The notes below the pieces were generated by a model. The model was not told where the DNA came from and made no database searches. It was given only the letters and a program-made list of their open reading frames with translations. Position numbers and translations under genes: made by a program. DNA of 64,000 nucleotides, taken from Leptolyngbya sp. NIES-2104 (GTDB taxonomy: Bacteria > Cyanobacteriota > Cyanobacteriia > Leptolyngbyales > Leptolyngbyaceae). How positions within the stretch are numbered: the stretch's first letter is position 1; each line of letters begins with the position of its first letter. The stretch is taken from assembly GCF_001485215.1 (NCBI RefSeq), contig NZ_BBWW01000001.1, positions 3,906,001 to 3,970,000 on the forward strand. The letters run 5' to 3'. Positions 42,271 to 51,140 of the stretch are shown in pieces.

Positions 42271-43413
42271 TTAATGCGAGTCAGTCACAATCACGGTTAC
42301 TTTCGGTTCTTCGGGATCAACCGATAGCATGGGTTCTAAGATACTATTCTCCACAGTTTCCGAGAAGATTGATCCCGTTTGTGGAGGCAGATCAGGATTG
42401 AGCATAATTTCTACGATCGTTTTCACCACACTAGTGAGCGGAATCGCCAAAATTACACCTAATAATCCCGCTACTCTAGCACCCACCAGCAGCGATGTGA
42501 GAATAATCACGGGGCTAAATCCGGTCAGTTCTCCCAAAATCCGGGGCGCGATCGCATTATCTTTCACTTGCTGAATCGCGACTGAGATGCCTAAGACCTC
42601 GATCGCTAACCACCAATCAATAAACGCCACCAACACACAAACCGTTACAATTCCCAGCGTTGCTCCGATAAATGGAATCACTTCCATCACGCCAATAAAC
42701 ACGGCAAACACGAGGAAGAATGGAACTTTGAGCCACCAAAACGCGATCGACAACAGAATCGCCATGAAGAGTCCGAGCAACAATTGACCCGATGCAAACC
42801 GCTGAAGACTATCACGAGTCGAATTGGTCAGCGCGTCTCGAATCGGTTTGGAAAAAATCCCGGTCAATCCGTTCCAGATCTTTTCCCCGTCCAGCACGAG
42901 ATAAAACGAAATCACCAGAATCAGGATGAAATCGAGCACCCAGTTAAACGTGCCCAGCACAAGACCGATTCCGGTAGACGCGATCGATTTCGTTTGGTCT
43001 TGCAACTGAACAGATAACTGCTGCTGAAGAAATGACAAATCAACGCCTAAATGCCGATCCTGGCTCCAAGCTTGAAACTCAGAAATCTGTTCTTGTCCTG
43101 ACGTGATCAGATTCGGGAGATTAGTGGCGAGTTGTTGCGCTTGTTGAAAAATCGGCGGCGCGATCGTGACTCCAACAACTCCTAAAATCAGACCCGCAAA
43201 GAGATAAACGATCGCAGCCGAAACCGCTCTCGGTAGAATTTGACTGAGCCGCGCCACTGGATAATTCAGCAGGAACGCGATCAGACTTGCCGTAACGATT
43301 ACGCTGATCAGTTCACCGAAATAAGTCAGTGCATTGAGTGTCAGCCACCCAGAAACTAGGATCAGCAACCAGGTGATCAGAAATTGTTGAATCGGGGAGA
43401 AAAAACGATCCAT
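42271..43413 (-). CDS. AI-2E family transporter (PerM/TqsA type)
   Basis: A 380-residue membrane protein with the paired-helix layout of the AI-2E exporter family: PIQQFLITWLLILVSGWLTL at the start, FILILVISFYLVLDGEKIW, GVMEVIPFIGATLGI and LGELTGFSPVIILTSLLVGARVAGLLGVILAIP. Substrates in cyanobacteria are not established. The ATG at 43413 is used rather than the GTG at 43428, which lies in the terminator of the upstream gene. An acidic C-terminal tail follows the last helix. Confidence 0.85.
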   Translation of the reverse strand: MDRFFSPIQQFLITWLLILVSGWLTLNALTYFGELISVIVTASLIAFLLNYPVARLSQILPRAVSAAIVYLFAGLILGVVGVTIAPPIFQQAQQLATNLPNLITSGQEQISEFQAWSQDRHLGVDLSFLQQQLSVQLQDQTKSIASTGIGLVLGTFNWVLDFILILVISFYLVLDGEKIWNGLTGIFSKPIRDALTNSTRDSLQRFASGQLLLGLFMAILLSIAFWWLKVPFFLVFAVFIGVMEVIPFIGATLGIVTVCVLVAFIDWWLAIEVLGISVAIQQVKDNAIAPRILGELTGFSPVIILTSLLVGARVAGLLGVILAIPLTSVVKTIVEIMLNPDLPPQTGSIFSETVENSILEPMLSVDPEEPKVTVIVTDSH

Positions 43414-43420
43414 GACAGCA

Positions 43421-43491
43421 AAAAGCACGATCGAGTACTTTTCAATTCTGCCGTTTGATTCGACAATTGCGCTCTTTGCGATCGTGCTTTT
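43421..43491 (-). terminator. Long-loop terminator between the HD and AI-2E genes
   Basis: Arms AAAAGCACGATCG (43421-43433) and CGATCGTGCTTTT (43479-43491) are 13 bases and perfect, separated by 45 nt; a five-T run follows on the minus strand just before the AI-2E ATG. The arm core AGCACGATCG is the same as in the terminator at 41029. Confidence 0.7.
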
Positions 43492-43500
43492 CGTCCAGAA

Positions 43501-44346
43501 TCAGGCTAAATACTCGTCTGAAGGCTCGTGTTCAACGACGAAAACATTCGAGTAAAGATTAGCAACGATTTGTTTTCCCTGCTGAGTCAGCGACAAGTAA
43601 TAAAGCGCGTGCTTGATATACGGATAGACTCCCTGCCAATAAAATTTCGGGTAATTCTTCCGCAGATCCCCAGGATGGCGATACCCTAACGCCTTATTCA
43701 CGCCCGTTTCCTCGAATTCGTAATACAGAGCGCTGATCTTTTTCAAATAGCGGGGATCGCTCAACTGCCCGATCAAATCTGAAGCCCGAATCAAACCTGG
43801 ATAATTCTGCGTGTCCTGGTGATCTTCAGCCGCTGGAACCGGAAAGCGCGTCAGTTCGATATTTTGTTTGACCTTCTCGGCATCGATCAGTTTGTGTCCG
43901 CCGAAGCGCTCATCGATAAATAGTTTTGCTCGATCGACATGATACGGAGTCATCGCGGCATCAGATGATCCGGGTTGAACCGACACCATCGCACCATCGC
44001 GCCCTGTTGCGTACAAATGATGGGTATCAGCGCGGCACACTCCCCGCACATAGCCGATATCGTGACAGACCAGAGAAATAATGAAGTGCAACCAGTCCTC
44101 ACACGAGACTCCGCCATCGCGAATATGCCGTCCGCGTAAAATTTCCTGACCCACCAGCGTGACTAAAATCGAATGCTCAACGTTGTGATAGAGCGCGTCA
44201 CTGTTGGCGATGTTCTCCATTGCCATCGACCCCACCCAGCCGATGATATCTTCATAATCCGACTTCCAGCCGCCGTACGTCCGACGATAGCCTTCCTTTA
44301 GTTTGTGAACAAAATCATCGATCAAGAGTTCTGTGGCGTTAAACAT
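43501..44346 (-). CDS. HD-domain metal-dependent phosphohydrolase (Npun_R2479 type)
   Basis: A 281-residue protein with the HD motif spread over ALYHNVEHSILV, IISLVCHDIGYVRG and later His/Asp residues. The whole length fits the cyanobacterial Npun_R2479 family of HD phosphohydrolases, whose substrate is unknown; HD enzymes usually cut nucleotide phosphoester bonds. It has no visible ribosome-binding site; a stable stem-loop ends 4 bases before the ATG. Confidence 0.82.
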   Translation of the reverse strand: MFNATELLIDDFVHKLKEGYRRTYGGWKSDYEDIIGWVGSMAMENIANSDALYHNVEHSILVTLVGQEILRGRHIRDGGVSCEDWLHFIISLVCHDIGYVRGVCRADTHHLYATGRDGAMVSVQPGSSDAAMTPYHVDRAKLFIDERFGGHKLIDAEKVKQNIELTRFPVPAAEDHQDTQNYPGLIRASDLIGQLSDPRYLKKISALYYEFEETGVNKALGYRHPGDLRKNYPKFYWQGVYPYIKHALYYLSLTQQGKQIVANLYSNVFVVEHEPSDEYLA

Positions 44347-44350
44347 TTTT

Positions 44351-44393
44351 GGGGCGGTTTCACTAGAGAGAACATCCCTAGTTTTCCCGCCCC
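44351..44393 (-). promoter_or_regulatory. Stem-loop immediately upstream of the HD gene start
   Basis: GGGGCGG (44351-44357) pairs with CCGCCCC (44387-44393), and inside it ACTAG (62-66) pairs with CTAGT (78-82). On the minus strand this structure ends 4 nt before ATG 44346 where a ribosome-binding site would be expected. It could terminate the upstream gene or limit translation; there is no T-run. Confidence 0.5.
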
Positions 44394-44429
44394 AACTTCA
44401 TAAATTGAATGCCGCGCTTGATTCAAGCT

Positions 44430-44762
44430 TTACTTTTTCAAGACTTCGACGACACAGCCTTCGACTATTTCTTTGAATCCTGCGGGTGGCTCTTTTCCTT
44501 CACCCAAGGTGGTTCCAATTCGCACGAATTCCTCAAACGTGTAGGTTTTTTGAATCTCGCGGATGTTGCAGGAACAGATTTCGCGCATGATTGCGGTCGG
44601 GACTCTGCTGGGATCACCTTGCGAAACGCAGGTATCAGTAAAGATTTGTACTGCTTCAGCGGGGTAGGGAGTCGTGTTTTGTGCGATCGCTTTCGGAGCG
44701 GCGACGAATGCGAAACTACTAGCTAGCGTGAGAAAGCCGATCGACACGGAAAGAACGCGCAT
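44430..44762 (-). CDS. Small secreted protein of unknown function with conserved cysteines
   Basis: A 110-residue protein. The ATG at 44762 gives a clear signal peptide (MRVLSVSIGFLTLASSFAFV, cut near AIAQ); the upstream frame to 44834 does not. The mature part has Cys in FTDTCVSQ, REICSCNI and EGCVVEV, which could form disulphides in the periplasm. I do not recognise the family. Confidence 0.65.
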   Translation of the reverse strand: MRVLSVSIGFLTLASSFAFVAAPKAIAQNTTPYPAEAVQIFTDTCVSQGDPSRVPTAIMREICSCNIREIQKTYTFEEFVRIGTTLGEGKEPPAGFKEIVEGCVVEVLKK

Positions 44763-44941
44763 AAGCAATGAACCGGGTAAGGTACTTACGCCATCGTAGC
44801 TTTTGGCACTTTGAAAGTCATCTGATCCTATCAAACCTTCATCGAACGTTGGGTCATCCGGATCGAAATTGGTTCGGTTAGAAATTATCTGCCTGCGTGG
44901 GATGTGACAAGATGGGGATGGTGTTTACCAGATCTTGTCGG

Positions 44942-45346
44942 ATGTCTTTGACTGAGTTTGATTCTACGCTGCAACGGTTGGGGCAAGTCCGTTTTGCCTT
45001 GTTGCGACTGCATAAAGCGCTGCTCGATGGGGAGCGGATACGGTACGAGCAGCAACATGGACGGATTCGATCGAATACTGAGTTTTTCCAGTTGGTGCTG
45101 GAGAATGAATGGTTTGCATGGTTGCGTCCGATTTCGCAGTTTATTGTGCAAATCGATGAGGCGTTGAGTGCGAAAGAGCCGATTACGATGGATCAAGCGA
45201 TCGATTTACTAAAGCAAACCCGCCAGCTCATGCACCCGTCTCAGACTGGATCGACGCTAGAGCAAAACTATTATCAAGCGATTCAGCGCGACGCAGATAT
45301 TGCCTTTATTCATGCAGAACTGACAAGTATGCTATCTGCAAGTTGA
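44942..45346 (+). CDS. Conserved helical protein of unknown function
   Basis: A 134-residue, mostly helical protein beginning MSLTEFDSTLQRLGQVRFALLRLHKALLD with an EWFAWLRPISQFIVQIDEAL core. I do not recognise a named family with certainty. The start is chosen at the ATG that begins the helical pattern; ATGs at 44897, 44912 and 44918 are in frame but give an unlike N-terminus, and no strong ribosome-binding site decides between them. A MITE-like repeat follows. Confidence 0.6.
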   Translation: MSLTEFDSTLQRLGQVRFALLRLHKALLDGERIRYEQQHGRIRSNTEFFQLVLENEWFAWLRPISQFIVQIDEALSAKEPITMDQAIDLLKQTRQLMHPSQTGSTLEQNYYQAIQRDADIAFIHAELTSMLSAS

Positions 45347-45440
45347 TTCTACTTTCGTCTAGGCGATTTCTGGCACTGATGCGGCTAAAATCACGATCGC
45401 AGAGCTGCGATTGTTCTATGAGAATGCAGTTTCGATTTAA

Positions 45441-45648
45441 GAGGGTGTTTGAGAAGTATAAAAAGTTTCTTCGCTTCGATTGCATCCCGCCCTGAAATGA
45501 ATTTCGGGCTAATAGTAGAAAGTCTACTGAAGTAGACTAAGAGACTGTTTCAAGTTCTTAGTCCATTTCTAATGGACTTGCGCCGATTAGCCCGAAATTC
45601 ATTTCAGGGCGGGAGTTTGCAACGAACGATAACTTCTCAAACATTCTC
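45441..45648. mobile_element. MITE-like element, 208 bp, with TAA target duplication
   Basis: Terminal inverted repeats of about 19 bp (GAGGGTGTTTGAGAAGTATA against the complement of AACTTCTCAAACATTCTC) bound the unit, and TAA flanks it on both sides (45438-45440, 45649-45651). A second inverted pair inside (CCCGCCCTGAAATGAATTTC and its complement) and small palindromes (GTCTACTGAAGTAGAC) give a cruciform-like shape. No transposase is encoded. The TNA-type target and TIR fit mobilisation by an IS5-like transposase elsewhere, which is inferred. Confidence 0.75.
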
Positions 45649-45690
45649 TAAGTGCCGTGGATCATCAAGTTATAACTGGACAGTAAATCA

Positions 45691-47076
45691 ATGTCGCTGT
45701 TGCACGATCGCTTAAAGCAAATTTGGGGTTATTCTGAATTTCGTTTTCCCCAAGCTGAGATTGTTCAAACGATTCTCGACAGGCGGGATGCGCTGATTGT
45801 TCTGCCCACGGGTGGCGGTAAATCTTTGTGTTTCCAACTTCCAGCCGTCATGCAGTCAGGATTAACGATCGTGGTTTCTCCGTTAGTTGCACTCATGGAA
45901 AATCAAGTTCAAGAACTGCGCGAAAAACGAATTCCAGCAGCGATGATTCATAGTGAACTTCCAGTATCAGAGCGACGACAGATCTTAGGCGCGATCGCGA
46001 ACTATCGGTTACTGTATCTCTCGCCTGAAACATTGCTCAGTTCAGCAGTTTGGCAGCGATTGTTAAATCCTCAGCTTAAGATTAACGCGCTGATCGTGGA
46101 TGAAGCACATTGTCTAACGCAGTGGGGTGAAACGTTTCGCCCGGTTTACTACCGCTTGGGTGCCGTTCGATCGGCATTATCAAACAATCGAAATCGAGTT
46201 GCGATCGCGGCTTTTACTGCAACTGCAAACCCATTGACACAAGAAACGATCCAGCGCATTCTCCAGCTAGAGTCACCCAAATGCTTTCAAATTAGTCCGT
46301 ATCGCTCTAATCTGACATTGAACGTTCAATCGGTTATGACACCGAGACAGCGTAAACAGAAACTATTGGAGGTCATTCGATCTCAATCTGGTTCAGGTTT
46401 GATCTATGTGCGATCGCGTCGAGACGGGGAAGAGCTTGCTGTGTGGCTCAATCAACAAGGCTACCGAACAGCGGCGTATCATGCCGGATTGAAATCGATT
46501 GATCGTCGAGCGATCGAGCAAGCTTGGATTAGAGATCAACTCCAGTTCGTCGTGGCGACTTGTGCATTTGGAATGGGCGTAAACAAATCTGAAACTCGCT
46601 GGGTTGTTCACTATCATGCGCCGTTCTTGATGAGCGAATATGTGCAGGAAATTGGACGAGCGGGAAGAGATGGAAAAGCTGCGATCGCAGTTCTCTTAAA
46701 AAGCAGTTGGCTTGATCCAGAAGACCAACAGCGCTGGAATTTCTTTGAAACTCAGGAACGCAATCAAACGACCAAAGCACGGAAACTCATTCAGAAGTTA
46801 CCAGAGCGCGGCAACATTGATGCCGTTTCACGAGAGTTCAAAGGAGCCGCGATCGCGCTTTCTCTCCTGCATAGTTCTAAGCAATTAATCTGGACTGATC
46901 CGTTCCACTATGAAATTCAATCGAGACAGAAGCTATCTGCATCACTCAACTCGACCCAATCGATGAGAACTTACCTCAAGACTAAAGACTGTCGGTGGAA
47001 GTTTGTTCTCGAATCGTTTGGGTTTGAGGAAATTTCTCACTGCGGTCACTGTGATGTCTGCTTCAGAGGAATTTGA
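45691..47076 (+). CDS. recQ: RecQ-family ATP-dependent DNA helicase
   Basis: A 461-residue 3'-5' helicase. Walker A LPTGGGKSLCFQLP, DEAH box (ALIVDEAHCLTQWGETFRP), TATA motif III (AAFTATANP), motif V CAFGMGVNKSETRWVVHY and motif VI QEIGRAGRDG are intact. The zinc-binding end is shortened: the final CRWKFVLESFGF and CGHCDVC supply four Cys. No winged-helix or HRDC domain is present, so it is a short RecQ. Its last 31 bases overlap the convergent histidine kinase gene. Confidence 0.92.
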   Translation: MSLLHDRLKQIWGYSEFRFPQAEIVQTILDRRDALIVLPTGGGKSLCFQLPAVMQSGLTIVVSPLVALMENQVQELREKRIPAAMIHSELPVSERRQILGAIANYRLLYLSPETLLSSAVWQRLLNPQLKINALIVDEAHCLTQWGETFRPVYYRLGAVRSALSNNRNRVAIAAFTATANPLTQETIQRILQLESPKCFQISPYRSNLTLNVQSVMTPRQRKQKLLEVIRSQSGSGLIYVRSRRDGEELAVWLNQQGYRTAAYHAGLKSIDRRAIEQAWIRDQLQFVVATCAFGMGVNKSETRWVVHYHAPFLMSEYVQEIGRAGRDGKAAIAVLLKSSWLDPEDQQRWNFFETQERNQTTKARKLIQKLPERGNIDAVSREFKGAAIALSLLHSSKQLIWTDPFHYEIQSRQKLSASLNSTQSMRTYLKTKDCRWKFVLESFGFEEISHCGHCDVCFRGI

Positions 47077-48935
47077 ATCATAAACTCTGCACCTTCATTG
47101 ACGATCGAGCGACAGGTCAATGAGCCTTGATGCCGTTGGGTGATGATTTTGTAGCTGATGGCTAATCCCATTCCAGTGCCTGTACCAATTGGCTTCGTGG
47201 TGAAAAAGGGATCAAAGATTTTTTGTAGCGTTTTCTGATTGATGCCCATGCCGTTATCGCTAATCGTAATTCTGACAGCGCTTTGATCGAGCATTTCAGT
47301 GGTAATCAAAATCAACGGAGTGGATCGTCCCAGCTTTTCAACGGCTTCATCGATCGAGTCGATCGCATTACTCAAGAGATTCATAAGCACCTGATTGAGT
47401 TGCCCAACATAGCATTCAACTAGCGGTAAACGGCTGTAGTTTTTTACAAGCTCGATCGCGCCGCGTCGATTGTTTGCTTTCGTGCGATGTGTCAAAATCA
47501 TCAGTGTGCTATCAATCCCATCATGAATATCAGCGGGTTTGACTTCAGCTTCGTCTAACCGCGAGAAGTTTCGCAGCGATAGTACAATTTCTCGAATGCG
47601 ATCGGCTCCGGTTTGCAGCGATTGAAGCAGTTTTGGTAGATCGGTTTCCAGAAAATCGAACTCAATGTCTTCTAGCGTTTCAAGGATGGCATCAGGCGGA
47701 TCAGGATAGTGTGACTGATAACATTGAATCAGCCTCAGCAAATCATTTACATAGATTTGAGCGGGATGAAGATTACCAGAGATAAAACTAACCGGATTGT
47801 TAATTTCATGAGCGACTCCTGCGACTAACTGACCCAAAGCAGACATCTTCTCGCTCTGAATCAGTTGTACTTGAGCTTGCTGTAATTGCTCTAAAGTAGC
47901 TTCTAGCTCAGCGGTTCGATGCACTCGATCGGTCACATCTTGCTGCACTCCAACAAAGTTCGTAATCTTGCCGCCTGCATCAAAAATTGGCGCAACAGTT
48001 AATTCAACCCAGACCTGAGTTGCATCTTTGCGATAGTTTCTCAGAATAATCGTGCAGCGCTCACCCGATTGCAGCGCCGATCGCAGTTGATCTAGACTCG
48101 GTTGATCGCGATCGCTGCCTTGCAAAAAGCGGAAATTTCGCCCGATGACTTCTGAAGCCGAATACCCTGTTTGCTGCTCGAATGCAGGATTGACATAGAC
48201 GGCTGGACAATCCGACTGTTGAGCATCAGCAATCACGATGCCAACTGGACACGCCGCGATCGCTTGGCGAGTTTGTTCGAGTTGGGCGATGGTGTGCTCT
48301 AGTGCTGCGGTACGATCGGCGACGCGCTGTTCGAGTTGGGCATTGGCGCGTGCAAGCTCAGATTCTAGCTGTTTGCGACTCGTAATATCGCGAACGCTCC
48401 ACCGTAACCCCGTCCATTGCTTGTGTTCATCATAAATAGCTGAAACCGCGATCGACACAGGAAAACTGTCTCGACTGTGCGGCTGGAATTCAAGTTCCCA
48501 ATCGTAGATTTCAGCATTCGCCTGAAATTGATTTAACTGAGTGCGAAACGTCGATCGAGAAGAAAGCGCGATGTAGACGCTGAGCGGTTTATCGACGAGC
48601 TGTTCAGCCTGAACGTTGAGAAATCGGCAAGCAGTCTGATTTGTGCGTTCAATTTTACCCAGTCGATCAGTGATGAAATAGGCATCAGGAGCAAAGTTGA
48701 ACCAGTCTTGATACTGGCGACGTTCGGTGAGAATTTCTTGCTCAGCATTGATCAGTGCGAGATCACACATCTGGACTTGTTCGATCGCAACCTGAAGTTC
48801 TTCGTAAGAGTCGCTGAGTTGTTCGAGCGTTTGAGCCAAAAGCTCTGGTGTTAGCTCAGGGTTAGATTTGAGCAGAGTCTCTAAGCGGCGCTGTGCAGAT
48901 TGAACGTGTTGTTCTAGCTGGAAAGCAAAATTCAT
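47046..48935 (-). CDS. PAS-PAS sensor histidine kinase with Cys-less LOV-like domain
   Basis: A 629-residue soluble kinase: coiled N-terminus (~1-75), PAS1 (~75-185), coiled coil (~186-222), LOV-like PAS2 (~225-337), coiled coil, HisKA with His376 (AGVAHEINNP), and HATPase_c (NAIDSID; ISDNGMGI; GTGTGMGLAIS). PAS2 has the LOV frame GRNFRFLQG, but Phe268 replaces the photoactive Cys of GxNCRFLQ. The cognate response regulator is not adjacent. It lacks transmembrane segments, so it senses a cytoplasmic signal. Confidence 0.88.
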   Translation of the reverse strand: MNFAFQLEQHVQSAQRRLETLLKSNPELTPELLAQTLEQLSDSYEELQVAIEQVQMCDLALINAEQEILTERRQYQDWFNFAPDAYFITDRLGKIERTNQTACRFLNVQAEQLVDKPLSVYIALSSRSTFRTQLNQFQANAEIYDWELEFQPHSRDSFPVSIAVSAIYDEHKQWTGLRWSVRDITSRKQLESELARANAQLEQRVADRTAALEHTIAQLEQTRQAIAACPVGIVIADAQQSDCPAVYVNPAFEQQTGYSASEVIGRNFRFLQGSDRDQPSLDQLRSALQSGERCTIILRNYRKDATQVWVELTVAPIFDAGGKITNFVGVQQDVTDRVHRTAELEATLEQLQQAQVQLIQSEKMSALGQLVAGVAHEINNPVSFISGNLHPAQIYVNDLLRLIQCYQSHYPDPPDAILETLEDIEFDFLETDLPKLLQSLQTGADRIREIVLSLRNFSRLDEAEVKPADIHDGIDSTLMILTHRTKANNRRGAIELVKNYSRLPLVECYVGQLNQVLMNLLSNAIDSIDEAVEKLGRSTPLILITTEMLDQSAVRITISDNGMGINQKTLQKIFDPFFTTKPIGTGTGMGLAISYKIITQRHQGSLTCRSIVNEGAEFMIQIPLKQTSQ

Positions 48936-49076
48936 GGCAAAACATCAGTCAACTTTTGCCTAGTTTGCCCTTTCGTTTATTCTTTCTAGAGAATAGTGCT
49001 ATTTTTTTAGGAAATGTGGTCATGAATCCAGTGAATCCCGCCAGGATGGAGCTAGACGGGATCAAATCTCTAAAAT

Positions 49077-50120
49077 TCATCCTGCTCGAAGTCCGGTGAT
49101 TAAATTCCGCACTGAGGAATAGATTTTAGTCCGCATTTTCACGCCTTGCTGATGGCTCAGATAGCGTTCTCCAAGCGCGATCGCGCACATCACTTCAATC
49201 ACGCTCAAAATCGCTCCCGTTGCCTCGAAAAAGTGCAGATTCAAAGCAATTCCAACTGTAACCAGAATGTAAGCGGTTGCAACCTGGGCATGACTCCAGC
49301 CCGATTGTTGAAGTCGCTGATAAAGGTGCGTCCGATGCGGCTTAAAGATGTTCTCTTTGCGAAGTAAGCGACGGATCAGAGTGTAGATTGCATCTGCAAT
49401 CAGCGGGAGTGTAATCGCTAACGATGACCAAGCTTGCACAGTGTTGTTAGCTTGATGCAACAGTGCGATCGCAATCACTGCTCCCAACACTGTACTTCCA
49501 ACATCGCCCATAAAAATTTTTGCAGGCGACCAGTTCCACCACAAAAATCCGAGCAAGGCAACGACTAACAATAAAAGAATCGGCTGATTGATCTCAATTG
49601 CTAAATAAGTGAGTTGTACTGCTGAAACACCAGCAACTAAGCCATCTAGCCCGTCCATGAAATTATAGAAATTGATCAGCGCGGTCATCCCGATCATCGT
49701 TAGCCCGATCGCGATCGCAATTCCAACAGTGCCAAACTGAGTCAGCCAAGGTTGAGGAAACGCGCCGTAGAGCACGATCGCAATTCCAGCGGCTCCAAGT
49801 TGAACCAAATAGCGAATCCGAGCGGGAACATCACCGCGATCGTCGAAGATACCCACAATCACCAGCGGAATCAACGCAGCCCAAATCGAGAGAACATCAC
49901 GAGAGCCGACAGATTGCCAATCAAGCACCGCAACAGTGATACTGGTCAGTGCAAACGCAATCACAAAACCGAGACCGCCGCCACGGGGAGTAGGTTGAGT
50001 ATGAGAACTGCGATCGTTGGGAATATCCAACAGAAAGCGGCTAAGGTACTGTCTGATCGAGGCAACCAGCAGAAAACTCAGAAACCCACTCGCCAGTAAA
50101 AAACTGAGAGAGATATTCAT
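49077..50120 (-). CDS. Undecaprenyl-phosphate sugar-1-phosphate transferase (WecA/WbpL type)
   Basis: A 347-residue membrane protein with about 10 helices. FDDRGD, NFYNFMDGLDGL, FMGDVGS and HRTHLYQRL are the catalytic motifs of the MraY/WecA superfamily; the last indicates the WbpL/WecA side rather than MraY. It starts repeat-unit assembly by moving a HexNAc-1-phosphate to the lipid carrier. It is the last gene of the surface polysaccharide locus, 75 bp behind a sugar epimerase, a pairing also seen with WbpL. Confidence 0.87.
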   Translation of the reverse strand: MNISLSFLLASGFLSFLLVASIRQYLSRFLLDIPNDRSSHTQPTPRGGGLGFVIAFALTSITVAVLDWQSVGSRDVLSIWAALIPLVIVGIFDDRGDVPARIRYLVQLGAAGIAIVLYGAFPQPWLTQFGTVGIAIAIGLTMIGMTALINFYNFMDGLDGLVAGVSAVQLTYLAIEINQPILLLLVVALLGFLWWNWSPAKIFMGDVGSTVLGAVIAIALLHQANNTVQAWSSLAITLPLIADAIYTLIRRLLRKENIFKPHRTHLYQRLQQSGWSHAQVATAYILVTVGIALNLHFFEATGAILSVIEVMCAIALGERYLSHQQGVKMRTKIYSSVRNLITGLRAG

Positions 50121-50195
50121 AGGTGAAAGGAACCGAAATCGATTCTCAGAAGCCGTTCAAGGCAGAACCTCTAGAGCGACCGTTACTTCAACAAG

Positions 50196-51140
50196 TCATT
50201 GAGTGTCTTGGAACCATCTCGCAGTCTGATCCAGACCTTGAGCGAGGGTAAACGGAGGTTGCCAATCGAGTGTTTGGCGAATCTTAGAACTCTCAATCGT
50301 CAATGAACCAAATAGTCGATCGAGCGTTGCCGTTTTACCAAAGATCCGGGCGAGTATAGTTAGTAATACGGGCGAAATCTTAACTAACCGGATAGGTTTA
50401 TTCAGAGAATTTGCTAAATTCTTCACGAGTTCGGCAGTCGAAAGATCCGTGCTGTCACTGATGAGAAACGTCTGACCAGCGGCATTTGGATGAGTGGCGC
50501 ATTGTGCGATCGCATCGACGAGATTTCCGACGTAAACGAGACTACGCTGATTGTTCACTGATCCCAGCGGCAGCGGAACACCTTTCTGAACGAGTTTCAT
50601 TAAGCTAAGAAAGTTCGCTCGGACTCCAGCCCCATACACTAATGGCGGACGTAAAATCACAACTTCTAAGCCTGTTTCAGCCGCAATGTCTTTTAGTGCA
50701 CGTTCCGCTTCCCATTTGCTGATTCCATAGGGGTCATTCGGCTGGGGTTCGCTTAGTTCTGTGTACGGTTCGGATTGTCCATCGCCGTTCACTTTAATCG
50801 AACTGAGATAGACAAAGCGCTTTACTCCTGCGGCTTGTGCTGCGATCGCGATCTGCTTAGTCGCTTCGGTGTTGATGGCGCGAAATTCACTCAAAGGATC
50901 AGCACTTGTATCTTTCATTTGATGGACTCGTGCAGCTAAGTGAATCACTACATCGATTTCGGATAGGATCGGATGAGTGGAGAGAGCTGCAATTGATGAA
51001 ACGAAAATCGGTTTCACCGAAGCAGGTAACACAGCATTAGACCGACGAACGACACCATAAACCGTGTGTTCTGATTGTTCTAAAAGCTGACAGAGTGCCA
51101 ATCCGACAAAGCCAGTTGCACCAGTAATGAGATAGTTCAT
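50196..51140 (-). CDS. NAD-dependent sugar epimerase/dehydratase
   Basis: A 314-residue short-chain dehydrogenase of the extended type. TGATGFVG binds NAD, and YLSSIKVNG with YGISKWEAE supplies Ser and the Tyr-x3-Lys pair. It resembles UDP-N-acetylhexosamine 4-epimerases (WbpV-like) that provide the substrate for the transferase downstream. It overlaps the preceding glycosyltransferase gene by 4 bases. Confidence 0.85.
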   Translation of the reverse strand: MNYLITGATGFVGLALCQLLEQSEHTVYGVVRRSNAVLPASVKPIFVSSIAALSTHPILSEIDVVIHLAARVHQMKDTSADPLSEFRAINTEATKQIAIAAQAAGVKRFVYLSSIKVNGDGQSEPYTELSEPQPNDPYGISKWEAERALKDIAAETGLEVVILRPPLVYGAGVRANFLSLMKLVQKGVPLPLGSVNNQRSLVYVGNLVDAIAQCATHPNAAGQTFLISDSTDLSTAELVKNLANSLNKPIRLVKISPVLLTILARIFGKTATLDRLFGSLTIESSKIRQTLDWQPPFTLAQGLDQTARWFQDTQ

